Positions 1 through 9,994 of a stretch of 64,000 bases of DNA are shown one piece after another. This DNA is from Euonymus europaeus (lineage: Eukaryota > Streptophyta > Magnoliopsida > Celastrales > Celastraceae), in NCBI GenBank assembly GCA_963580455.1, contig OY756968.1, positions 20,181,996 to 20,245,995 on the forward strand, in the 5' to 3' direction. The position numbers and the translations under genes were made by a program. The notes beneath the pieces were generated by a model. The model was not told the origin of the DNA. It did not search any database and worked only from the letters and a program-made list of their open reading frames with translations. Every line of letters starts with the position of its first letter. Within the stretch, counting starts at the first letter, position 1.

Positions 1-1188
1 TAAGGTGAGAAAGAACCACATGGCAATACAGTGCAAAGATATAACTCAACAAACAATAATAAGTATATAAATATTCTAAAGTCAATCCGTCCATACAGCA
101 GGTTTAAATCATGGCATGTTCATTTTTTTCTTTTCATTTTCTAAAGAACTAAGCTATGTGAATCTGATACCAGAGATGCAACAAAGTCTCACCCCTTCAC
201 CAGTTGAACCAAACACAGGCAGATTTGGACTTCTCAATGACATGTATATGCGTCAACTATTGTAGTAACAATAAAATTTACAATTTCCAATTATTCTCGA
301 ACTGTTGCCTATTTATGTTCTAGTAAATCAACATTGACTACAAAAGAAAAATGGCATTTCTATTGGGAAAATGTTCGAACTTGCACAAGGTAGATGGTAG
401 AGATGGAGCTTTCTGAGGCCAACTTTAGGATAATTATATAATTGAATCATTCTGATGTACGTATACATTAGAACCAAAGTGAAACACTGAAACTTGAAAA
501 AATTCAAGGAATCAAAGAGTTGACAAGAAAACGAATATTGTCCTCCAGCTGTCAGCCAAAAGGGCCAAAACAGGAAAGTATTATTACTGGAGAGAGACAA
601 ATAGGGGGGAAAGGCTTAAAAATGTTGGGACATTGGTAATTTGGTATAACATAAATGGCTAAAAGAGAGTAAAAGGAAAACGAAAACAAAAAATCTCTTC
701 AAAGCCTAAACTGGACAAAAGTGCCAAGACAGGAATGTATGAACTATTCCTGATACAAAAAAACAAAAACAAAAAAGAAAGGCTCTCATCTTCACTGGTT
801 AATTCAATAGTAACTAAAATTTTTTAGAAGAAACATTCAAACATAGATCATTAACTACGCTATTTTTATTCTGGAAATTAGACCAACCACACCAATAGAA
901 ATTGGTAACACAACATTATCTTTCCTGTACTAAAATAAAAAAATTAGCATAGTAACAATTTTTGATTATATAACACACTGGAAAGTAGAAACATGAAAGA
1001 AGATAAACTACGAATAGTGTCCACACAAAATTTTCTTTACATTTCCAAGGAAAGTGGAATATAAAAATACGTTAAATCCAACAAAAGCACCAAAATAAAT
1101 GGAGAAACATTTCCAAAACTCAATAAAAACAACAAAATTAGTAATCTTTTCTCATCTCTAATCAGTTTCTTCGATAGGAAACATTTAC
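1..1188 (-). other. Part of intron 1 of the MYB gene
   Basis: This AT-rich sequence lies downstream of the GT donor of the MYB exon (minus strand). No MYB domain, splice acceptor followed by plausible coding sequence, or other gene was recognised in it. Intron 1 is therefore inferred to exceed 1.18 kb. Confidence 0.6.
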
Positions 1189-1534
1189 CTTTCTTTCTCT
1201 CACCGCGTCGACTCCCCGACCCGGACCCACGGGCAGGGTCATCTGACAAGTACCCATCGGACAAGTGATTCGGATCACGAACATGCTCCGACACAGGCGA
1301 GTCTGGATTCGGTGACGCGGCGGCTGAGGACGAGCTATGGTAGTGCGCCAAGGACAAATTTCCCATACTGGCACTCTTCTTAATAATAGACCCATCGGTG
1401 AGCCTAACTCCAAACAGCCTCACACCCCCGGAGATGCCGCACGAGGAGGCCGACGACGACGAGCCGCCGGGGCGGGCGGAGCATGTGCGGGAGTTGTGGC
1501 CGTCCTTACTGCAATGCGAGCACCGACGAGTCAT
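1189..1534 (-). CDS. R-R-type MYB transcription factor, first exon only (KUA1/MYBS3 group)
   Basis: This is the first coding exon of a plant MYB-related regulator and encodes 115 residues plus one base. The N-terminus [18 protein letters not shown] is a CX2CX4HX4C zinc knuckle (C5, C8, H13, C18). RLFGVRL (39-45) and the [10 protein letters not shown] block follow, then a Ser/Pro/Asp-rich linker ending in GERKKG. This order is typical of the KUA1/MYBH/MYBS3 group, nuclear repressors that bind I-box/TATCCA-type sites in sugar, growth and ageing control. The exon ends at a G|GTAAATG donor (1189/1188) in phase 1, just where relatives continue into the SHAQKYF MYB domain. That domain is not found between 1 and 1188, so intron 1 runs off the window. 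I chose the ATG at 1532-1534; the codon before it is GTG. The exon is far more GC-rich than its surroundings. The family call is firm, the exact orthologue is not. Confidence 0.9.
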
Positions 1535-1569
1535 CACAATACGGCTCGCTCACAGAGACAAATCAATCA

Positions 1570-1585
1570 AGAGAGAGAGAGAGAC
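1570..1585. repeat. GA microsatellite in the MYB 5' leader/promoter region
   Basis: A short (GA)n run lies about 40 bp upstream of the MYB start codon. Such runs are common in plant 5' leaders. From here to about 2985 I see only AT-rich spacer, poly-A/T runs and a second CT microsatellite at 2834-2867. Confidence 0.6.
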
Positions 1586-2833
1586 TAGCTGCGTGTAAGA
1601 GAGACCGAGACGGTGCATGCAAGTTGCACTTGCAGAGAGAACTGGAGATCGGATTTGGATTTATTCATGAGAGACGGGAGAGGTAGGGGTAACTTGGGGA
1701 TTTCGCATTTTAAGGATAAAGAATGTGAGTCGATGATCGCGGATTATCGCTTGTTTAAGAGGTATGAATTTCCTATTTTACCCTTTTTGATAGGATAACG
1801 TCCTGCTAAGGTTTTGACTTGACTTCCTCTTTGTCTTTGAGAGTGTATTTTGCGTTGGTCTCGTTGTTTTTAATTATTATTTTTTCGAATTCTTTAAAAC
1901 GACTAATAATATTAATGTATGTAAACGTTGATAGATGTTAATATAAGTATAATTTGCGGATTAATGATTCACATTAAGAGTTTTTAACAGAGCTATTGTT
2001 TTTTAAAGGATTGTTGATGATGGCTTTTATACAACAGTTGAAAAGTCGTGCCATTTTGGTTGACAATATGTAAGGGCATGATTTTCGGAGTTTTTGTCTT
2101 ATACAATGATGGTTTGTATAATTTATTTCTTTTAGATAAAAATAAATGTGAATTCTTGAAGTAACTAATTTGAAATCTCATGACAATTATTTTTTTTCAA
2201 AAAAAAAAACTTAAATTTTTTGGTAATATGTGAATTCACACGCGACTTTTGGAGTTTCAAATTTTGAAACCCATTTTTAAAAAATAAAGATAGAAACACT
2301 TTTTTTTTTGTTTGATAAAGACACAACTACTCCCGATGATATGTGAATGAATGTTTCCTATTAAGTTATAACTCTTGAAAATATGTGAATGTACATGTCT
2401 TTTTTAATCTTTCTCTTAAAATTAGTCGGTATGTTACATGATAGCATGTGATTACTTCTCTCTCGAGATCTTCATATTAGTTTATAGTATTATTGATTGA
2501 TTAATTAATTATTTAAAACAATAAACGAAAATCTAGAGTTTTAAATTATTTTTAACGTTTAGGATTGAGAGTTTATCGGCTTCAGAAATCTTGATTCATA
2601 CCTGACTTTGTACATATAATTTTCTTCTGCTTGCCAGCCTATATGAACAAGCTTACTATTTTATCTCAAGATTAGGGCTTGATTTGTACGGACACGTGAA
2701 AGTTGGCATTAAGACGTGGAACCACATGCTTTTCGTGTTTTGGTCCATTTATCAAAGTCAAAGATTGAGTATCTAAGGGTTCTTTCTTAATTTTTAATTC
2801 ATTAATGTCAAAGACAAGATGAAATTAGGGCTT

Positions 2834-2867
2834 CTCTCTCTCCCTCTCTCTCTCTCTCTCGCTCTCG
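2834..2867. repeat. CT microsatellite
   Basis: An imperfect (CT)n run in intergenic spacer, with a few C and G interruptions. Confidence 0.8.
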
Positions 2868-2987
2868 GTCCTTTCTATGTAGTAAAGTGACTAATAAAAA
2901 GTAAATTATCTACCTAGTAATGGTCTGCTTAATGCTAGGGATCTATGTAGCGAAGTGATAATAATGAGTAGATTATCTATGCAGTGA

Positions 2988-3182
2988 TGTTGGGATCCCA
3001 GTTATTTTCATTTCAATAATGTGTGACACTCATGTATTGGGTGTGGTGACATCATAGTAAAAGACCTTTGAAAATCAAACACAATAAATCTATTAGGTAC
3101 CGTGATATCATAGTAAGAGACCCATTAAAAATCACAAATAATAAATAAATGACACACATTATTGAGATAATTTTGGGACGAA
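2988..3182. mobile_element. Short inverted-repeat (MITE-like) element
   Basis: The left end (GGGATCCCAGTTATTTTC, then TCAATAATGTGTGAC) recurs inverted at 3148-3181 (GACACACATTATTGAG, then ATAATTTTGGGACG). Inside are two direct copies of a GTGA(C/T)ATCATAGTAA segment about 65 bp apart. No coding capacity was seen. Size and layout fit a MITE, but no target duplication was confirmed. Confidence 0.5.
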
Positions 3183-3905
3183 AATTAGTCATCTTTGTAT
3201 TTTTGTTATCCACCGAATGAGGCCTTCCAGGTTTCTCTGAGTCAGACTTCCATTCGTAAATGGTTTTGGATTGTGGATCTGCATACTCACTCTGCCCATC
3301 ACCTTCTCTCTGCCTGACTGCATGTGTTTTGGATTGGTTACTAATTTAATTTCTGGCAATTCCCTTTAATCAGGAAAACATAAGCTAAAGTAGAACTGTA
3401 GAAGTATATTAATTTGAAGTCAGTCACAGTTCATGAACCACGGGACAAGTTTTTTTGTTCATTTCCTACCACTTTAATGTCTAGCCGTCCACTCAACCCT
3501 AAAGCGAGACAAAGATTGAGTTATAGAGATAAGAGATATGGACAATTTTATCAAATGAAATCCAAGCCATTCATTCATGCATGCTATATTTTCGAGCTTG
3601 GACCCATACACTTTGAATAATTACTCCAAATTATTGTACCAGGATGCCTCCCAATCAAACGCTGACACGTGTCTCAAAGGAAGGCATCGACGACACATGT
3701 ATCCGAGTACACGATCTTGACACCGACACGACACCTTATTTTCCTAAACGAGGATGTTCGACAAGCGCTAACAAAGGAGGAGGACACTCCAATTATTAAA
3801 CAAATTTGTCCGAAAAGAACGAGCGAGAAGCAATCTCGAAAGTAAACCAATTATGCTCCTCGAGTCCAGGTGTCCAAACAATATGAGAAATGAAGGTAAT
3901 AACTA

Positions 3906-4062
3906 TGGGTTCCGAAGAACCCAACCCGCAACCAAGCCCAACCGTCATCCACGCACAGAAGTCGTGGGCCGGCTGTAACCAAACTCAAGGCTATGCCCCA
4001 AAACTTGGCTCCAAGATTGGTAAGGACTTGTCCTTATTAATGGGTCTTTGCGGGGTATTTGA
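3906..4062 (+). repeat. Dispersed repeat, copy A
   Basis: This stretch, containing GTGGGCCGGCTGTAACCAA and TTATTAATGGGTC, closely matches 8779-8916 in the same orientation. The shared sequence is about 140 bp. It is probably part of an LTR or other retroelement scattered in this genome. The short open frame across it has no recognisable domain. The rest of 3183-5254 is AT-rich spacer in which I see nothing else. Confidence 0.7.
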
Positions 4063-5254
4063 GATTTTTGTCCCTAAGAAGACCAACTCTAATAGGAAAA
4101 AATAAGGACGAGATTTGTAATTGGATGACATGATTAATTTAAATTCGTTGATTGTAACATTATTATTGCACTGAGTTTGACAATTGAGGCTTGCATTGTG
4201 AGCATGATTGGAGAATTCATGGATATGAATTCATCACTTCGCAATGGTTTCCAATTTCTTGTTCAATTAGGTAGTCCATCAGGATCAGTATTGACCACTA
4301 TGACAAACCTAATGCGTCCCCATGATAGATTCTTCTTTTTTCACATGTGAAAATTAGAATTCAAGAAAATGACCCACCACCTAAACATTCTGTTCAAAAT
4401 GTAGCACATGTACGGAAAGAATTCAATATATTACATTTTTCTATTTCGTTTTTTTTTCTTTTTCCAATTTTCTTTTCTTGTGTTGCTGCTGTGTTTTCAA
4501 GATTTTTTTCGAATTTAAAAAATAAAATAAAAAATCACTCTGCTTGTTTTGTGATGCTACTCCACTACATGAGCCTAACAGATATTGTCTACTTTGGGCT
4601 AGTTCATACTAGCTTGCACGAAATTGTTATCTTGGAAAAGTTTGAGCTATTATGTTCCACATCTCAATTATTTTCCCGGAACATGTTAGATTTAGAGTAG
4701 AGTCTCTTTACCATGAGCTATCCATAAAACTTGTATTGCAAAAATTTGTGGCCACGTACATCTTTAAGGTTTTATTATGTGATTCTCTGCTTGACCAATG
4801 TAATCATCCAATTAGAATAGCTTGGATCCGTATCAGATAGGAATACAAGTCGGTTGCAGGTTAGGATTAATTGGTTCGAAGTGACTGTATGTAGAACTGT
4901 CATGTAACCTACACGTAACTTACAAGGATCTCAAGTAAGCCTCACGTAGCTTGCATGTGTATTGAAAACTTGTTTTCAGGTTTTTACGTGAGTTGATTTA
5001 AATGGATTTGATAATTGATTTAAACTAATTAATTGATTTGATTGAATTGATTGATTAGAATAAAATCAAGTTGTTTTAAGAATGATTATCTCTCATTTTA
5101 ATTAAAGATGATCATTTCCTTAAATTAAATAAGTTTTTCCTTATCTTTTTTGGCCTTGATTAAAAGATTAGGATTCAACCTTGAACTAATTTCATGGGTC
5201 AATATTGATCATATCTTTTAGGCAATTATCTATGATTTTCTTGGTTTATCCGTG

Positions 5255-6245
5255 TATCATATATATTGGAGTGACGCTAAATATCCTAAGTTTTTGTAAC
5301 CTAATTTTAGTCCAAGTCTACATGGCATGTTTTGTAAGCATATGACAGAAAAAATTAAAATTTTAAAAAATAAAATATCTCATTTGAAAAATTTATATCA
5401 TTTTTTTTTCTCAAACGAAAATTTAAAACACTTTATCTTTTAAAATACATATTAGATTTCGAAAAAAATTACATATCCTGAATCAACAAGTAAATATCTA
5501 TCCAACAAGATTATCATCGATAGGTTTTATTCAGTTATTCTTAATTACATTATTTTTCTTGTATTGATTTGTGGGTTATATAGGTTCCAGTGTGTATTTA
5601 TGGGTATCGATATGAGCTCGTATATCAGATTTTCATGCTGTAATCTAAAAAATAAGTTTTAAATCCTAAGGAGAACGGATTTGTTAAACCCTAATGGGCT
5701 CGTGTATCGGATTTTCATGTTCTAACCTAAAAGGCTCAGATTTTCTAAACCCCAACGGATTTGCTACTAAAATCCTAAATGTCCCAAGTGTTAAACACTA
5801 GGGTCTTAACTATTAAATCCTAACTGGTTCAGATACCCAACGTAATTTCAATAAAAATGCAAAAAAAAAACAACGAATATATATTCTACTATCACATTGT
5901 AATAAAATTTCAGCTCAAATACAGTCTACACATCATATGTATGAATTAAATTATTTTAAAAATATATATATAATTGAAAAAACGCAATAAAAACTATCGA
6001 CGATGAGTTTTATTCGAAAGATTTTTGTGCGTTGAGTTCGAATATGTAATTTTTTTTTCGAAATCTAACATGTATTTGAGAGATAAAACGTTTTAAAGTT
6101 TCGTTTATGAAAAAATAAATAAATAATGTGCAGTAAATGAATACATTAATATTATTGACTAATTTTTGAAAAAGTCCTACATGGTGCCATGTAGACTTGG
6201 GTTGAGCTGGGCTAATAAAAGTTGAGTTCTATAATATTTTTGTAT
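5255..6245. mobile_element. Foldback (long inverted repeat) element
   Basis: The left arm (about 5300-5545) and right arm (about 5985-6200) are inverted copies. CCAAGTCTACATGGCA on the left pairs with the reverse complement of TGCCATGTAGACTTGG on the right, and TTAGATTTCGAAAAAAA with TTACATAT occurs in both. Arms are roughly 220-250 bp and diverged. The centre holds a tandem pair of a segment with CTCGT(A/G)TATC(A/G)GATTTTCATG at 5615 and 5699. No coding region was found. It may be a MULE-type or foldback MITE. A copy of the core recurs at 63940-64000. Confidence 0.65.
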
Positions 6246-6479
6246 ATATTGTCATTAGTAACAAAATAACCCTAAGCTTTTTTTCTCGTCTATTATGAAC
6301 TGCAAATTATTTTTGAGTGGGTTTTTGTCTTCAATGGTTTTCTAATGATTCATGCATATCACTTTGAGAACATTAGTGTATGTTCTTGGAGCTTGATGTC
6401 TTCAGTGCGACTCTGGAGAGCATTTGGTAGAAGCGTCTACTTGTGGAAGGGTGTATCATGCGACTCGAGCCATAAACTA

Positions 6480-6965
6480 ATGTATGGTATGTGGATCCTA
6501 ACTATAAGGATATTCTTGTAACCCATTGATATTGTGGATTGCTTCAAACTTGATGGCTCTAAACATCCAAGGTTTTTCCCTATATTGAGTTTTTCTTGTA
6601 AAGATCATTGTGTCGAACTTGTTATTTTGATATTCATAATTTCCAATTGGTATTAGAGGAGGTTGCTCTATTTGTTGAGTGAAATCCATCATTCTAATGG
6701 ATACTAATCATGATGGTAATAAGACTTCATACTTTAATGGTAAGCATTATGCTTATTGAAAGAATATAATGCGGATTTATATGAAGTACATTGATGATCA
6801 TGTTTGGCTTTCCGTGTACTTGGATGGAAGCCTCCTACAACTAAGAATGAAGAAAATAAAATTGTTATTAAATCATCAGACTCATGGACTACAGCAGAGC
6901 GTGAGAATGCTAGGTGGAACAATCATGCACAATTTGATTGGCACACCTCACTTCAAAGGTTTTAA
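6480..6965 (+). mobile_element. Copia retrotransposon 5' end fragment (LTR end, primer site, gag start)
   Basis: TTGGTATTAGAGG at 6647-6659 resembles the initiator tRNA-Met primer-binding site of Copia elements. An ATG at 6697 opens a gag-like reading (MDTNHDGNKTSYFNGKHYAY) with the F-G-K-Y-Y pattern of plant Copia Gag, soon broken by a stop. Further Gag-like matches (IDDHVWLSVY, a PPT-K-W pattern) continue in other frames to about 6960. The sequence before 6647 is likely the end of a 5' LTR whose start I cannot place. No protease, integrase or RT follows, so this is a fragment. Confidence 0.65.
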
Positions 6966-7139
6966 TTTAAAACAAGTACATATTGTTGGAAATTTAGATT
7001 GCAGCCCCCTATCCCATTCATTCAAACCGTGTGCTAAAATTTCTTAGATAAAATTCTGATAATTTTCAGATTGAAATGATAAGTACTAACTATCAATGCT
7101 AAATTTACACCGTAGGTAGTTTAATGTATAAGGAAGTAA

Positions 7140-7545
7140 AATGCTTAAAGAAGGGACAAAAAAAATACATGGTTCGACAACTTGCCTACGTCCACGGGAT
7201 GTCTGATATTTTATTAAGTAATGACTTGTCGTTCCAAATTTGAGGTTAGCAGGTTTTTATAGGTCCAGGAGAGTTAACCGTCTCTAGTAACTCTCGTGAT
7301 AACTGCTCTTGGCAGTTGTAAGTTCCAGATAACCTCATCTGGCTAAGAATCTTCAACCGCTTGTTTTCTAGAATGTCTTTGTATACAGACTGTAACTCTT
7401 CCCTAAAAACGGTGTGTAGCTCTTCTCTAGATAAAGAGTGTAGCTCCTTGGTTGCTTGAATTATTACATACTAATTGTAATTACAAAACCCACTTCCCGG
7501 TTTTCATCGCCAACTTGTGTTAGAAAATCAAAAGAACGCCATGCT
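7140..7545. mobile_element. Possible LTR fragment
   Basis: A short GGTTCG...GCCTACGTCCACGG motif at about 7170-7198 also sits in the LTRs of the Copia element at 34.1 and 38.6 kb. The rest does not match those LTRs. I infer a solo or partial LTR of another Copia family; the ends are not defined. Confidence 0.35.
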
Positions 7546-7945
7546 GAACAAATTTTTAATTTCATTTCATGTTAAGTTTCAAGCCAATTGGACAAAAACT
7601 ATTTCCTCGTTATATTTTGACTTCAATAATTCAATGGCCAGACGCTAACTACCAAGATATATTCTCACCCACGCAAATAACTTGCAGGAAAGGATAGAAG
7701 GAAGCAGGGAGAGAAAAACGTGGTCCTGCGAGTGAGGTTAAAATGTTCATCACATGTGGTCCAAATGAGTTTTAAAAAATCATAAAAAATAAATACAATT
7801 TAGTGTTTTGAGTATAGATTATAATCATGTATTTTTCTAAGGTAAAATCACTAAAAATTCATTGATAAATAATAGCAAATCAAGTAGGTGTTGATCTAAC
7901 AATATTGTCAGCTTTTAGTTATCCGGTTCCTGTGAATACATCAGA

Positions 7946-8000
7946 TGTTTGAGGAAGAACAAAGTCATGCGGATCCGATGACTTTGTTCTTCCTCAAACC
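7946..8000. repeat. Perfect 22-bp inverted repeat (hairpin)
   Basis: The arm at 7947-7968 pairs without mismatch with 7978-7999. The 9-nt loop contains the palindrome CGGATCCG. Nothing coding lies nearby. It may be the core of a small foldback element. Confidence 0.8.
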
Positions 8001-8095
8001 AATCAAATAGATCGGACCCAACTCACAAGACTTGAATTTTTTTTTTGTTTTTTTTGTTTTGAGAGTGAGTCTAGTACTTATAAAGTGGATCAAAT

Positions 8096-8119
8096 GTCCC
8101 ACATCTTACGATGTGGGAC
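8096..8119. repeat. GTCCCACATC/GATGTGGGAC palindrome
   Basis: Ten-base perfect arms with a 4-nt loop. The TCCCACATC...GTGGGACT type of sequence is common in plant LTR and TRIM elements, so 7946-8270 may be one small element. Boundaries were not resolved. Confidence 0.6.
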
Positions 8120-8778
8120 TTTACATATTTGGATCAATTTTTTTTCAACAAACTTAGTTTTTTACTTTAAAAAAAATACATAATAACTATACACTAGAAG
8201 CCTTATATTTATTATTTTTGATATTAATCATTTCATGGTTAAAATTGAACCAACACAAGCCCCCTGCAGTAGATGGTGTATTGCAAAGCCCCCAAATCGG
8301 TTTTTGACGATTAAAATTGTGGATTAGAATTGATATTATTTGTTAAATTATTTAAATGAGGAGAAAATATCCATTTTTCCTTGAATAACATGTAATCCGT
8401 TAATGCAACACTCTATAATCATTAAAAAAATCATAATTAAAATCATAATTTTATAGGTGATGCATTATGAAAACAAAATAACCGATGCATGCCAACGGGT
8501 GACTAAAATTAACAAACAATCAAAAAAGAAAACGAAGTAAATGATTAATATATGTGGATGTAAATTGAAATAACGATAATTAACAATAAGTCATCAAAAC
8601 AAATTATATTCCAATAAGCACCACCCTTTTTCTAATATCATAAGATTCGTACGAACTTAAAATTATATTTCAATAATAATAAAATGTTTAAACTATTTTT
8701 TTATTGAATATGATGATACTATACAAACTAATCCCCTGTCTGGACTACCAGGAATACCTTGTACTTTGTCATAATTCT

Positions 8779-8945
8779 GGGCCGAAAGAACTTAACTAGC
8801 AACTAAGCTCAATCATCACCCACTTACAGAAATCGTGGGCCGGCTGTAACCAAGTCTAAGGTTATGTCCCAAAACTTTGCTACATGGTTAGGAAGGGTTT
8901 ATCCTTATTAATGGGTCGAGAGACTCAGAAGTTCTCGATGTGGGA
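8779..8945 (+). repeat. Dispersed repeat, copy B
   Basis: Second copy of the repeat at 3906-4062, same orientation. It diverges after the shared TTATTAATGGGTC and continues with TCTCGATGTGGGAC, a motif seen in LTR-type repeats. Nothing else was recognised between 8270 and 9890 apart from AT-rich spacer. Confidence 0.7.
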
Positions 8946-9895
8946 CAACGAAAAGAACCTAACATACGTCAGGTTTATACCTTGACAAAGCTACATGGGA
9001 GATTATGGATGGACTAGGGAAATCAATTCAGAATCCAAAAAGGAATGAAACACAAAGTAATCCTCCTCTCCAAGTCAAAGAACAAAAGAGGTTGTTTTCT
9101 CTCTTCTCCTTCTTGAGATCACTTTTATTCTCTTCTTCTTTTTTGCTCTTTTAATGTTTTGTCGATTTCTTAATATTTATTTATCTGATTTTTTTTTGGG
9201 TCAATAACTGTCTTTTAATCTTAAAAATAGTCATCAAAAGTTTCATTATGTTTCTGTTTTAATGGTATTACTAATCAAATTAATATTTCATTTTTAATAG
9301 TGTTCACAACTTTTATACATTATAAAATAAAGCAAATGATATTTAAACTAAGCAAAGAAAGTTAGCAAGTCTCAACCTCTTTGTTGCAAGATAGATGTGT
9401 TTATGACATCAGTGTTATCGAACAACCATAACTCAATTGTTTGAGTTCTGATTGAGACGATTTTTGATTGAGACGATTTTTGTGTATCAATATACTCCTA
9501 ATAATAGACGTGACCAAATTCTGGCCAAATTGGGTTCGGCCCGAGATTTTTGAGTCATATTTTAGATCATCGTCAATGACCAGGCCCAGATCATTGTCCT
9601 CATTGGTACCAAAACCTGCCTTTAAACAATCTTGCATGACTAGGCCCGCCCAATAATCATGATAGTGAAGATTGATTTGTTTTTTTTCTTCTTTAGTAAA
9701 ACTAAAAGAACCTATAATTACATTAGAAGTAGGACATTTGACTCTCTGTGAGGGAAAAAGAATTGAAGAAAAAGAAGGAAGGAAAAATATGTAGATGAAA
9801 TATTGTGCAACCTTCATCATCATCATTAATTGAATAATGTCTCTTGAAGCTTGTACATGACTCTCTAAACTAAAATTATAGCCATCATCCCCCAT

Positions 9896-9932
9896 ATATA
9901 TATATATATATATATATATTTGTGTGTGTGTG
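9896..9932. repeat. TA/TG compound microsatellite
   Basis: A (TA)n run followed by (TG)n lies just downstream of the ABCG stop codon (minus strand), in the 3' flank. Confidence 0.85.
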
Positions 9933-9994
9933 CATCTTCAAGTGAAAAATGACTTATGTACTAACATTTTTGTATAGCTGAGCATCTCTCTCTT

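Noticed and set aside
328..600. 90-residue open frame in MYB intron 1
   Set aside because: No domain, low-complexity composition, and inside an inferred intron; not the missing MYB domain.
1337..1686. Several plus-strand frames over the MYB exon
   Set aside because: Antisense shadows of a GC-rich coding exon with a clear family match on the minus strand.
9401..9895. 164-residue minus-strand frame downstream of the ABCG gene
   Set aside because: No domain or homology pattern; spans AT-rich spacer after the transporter stop.
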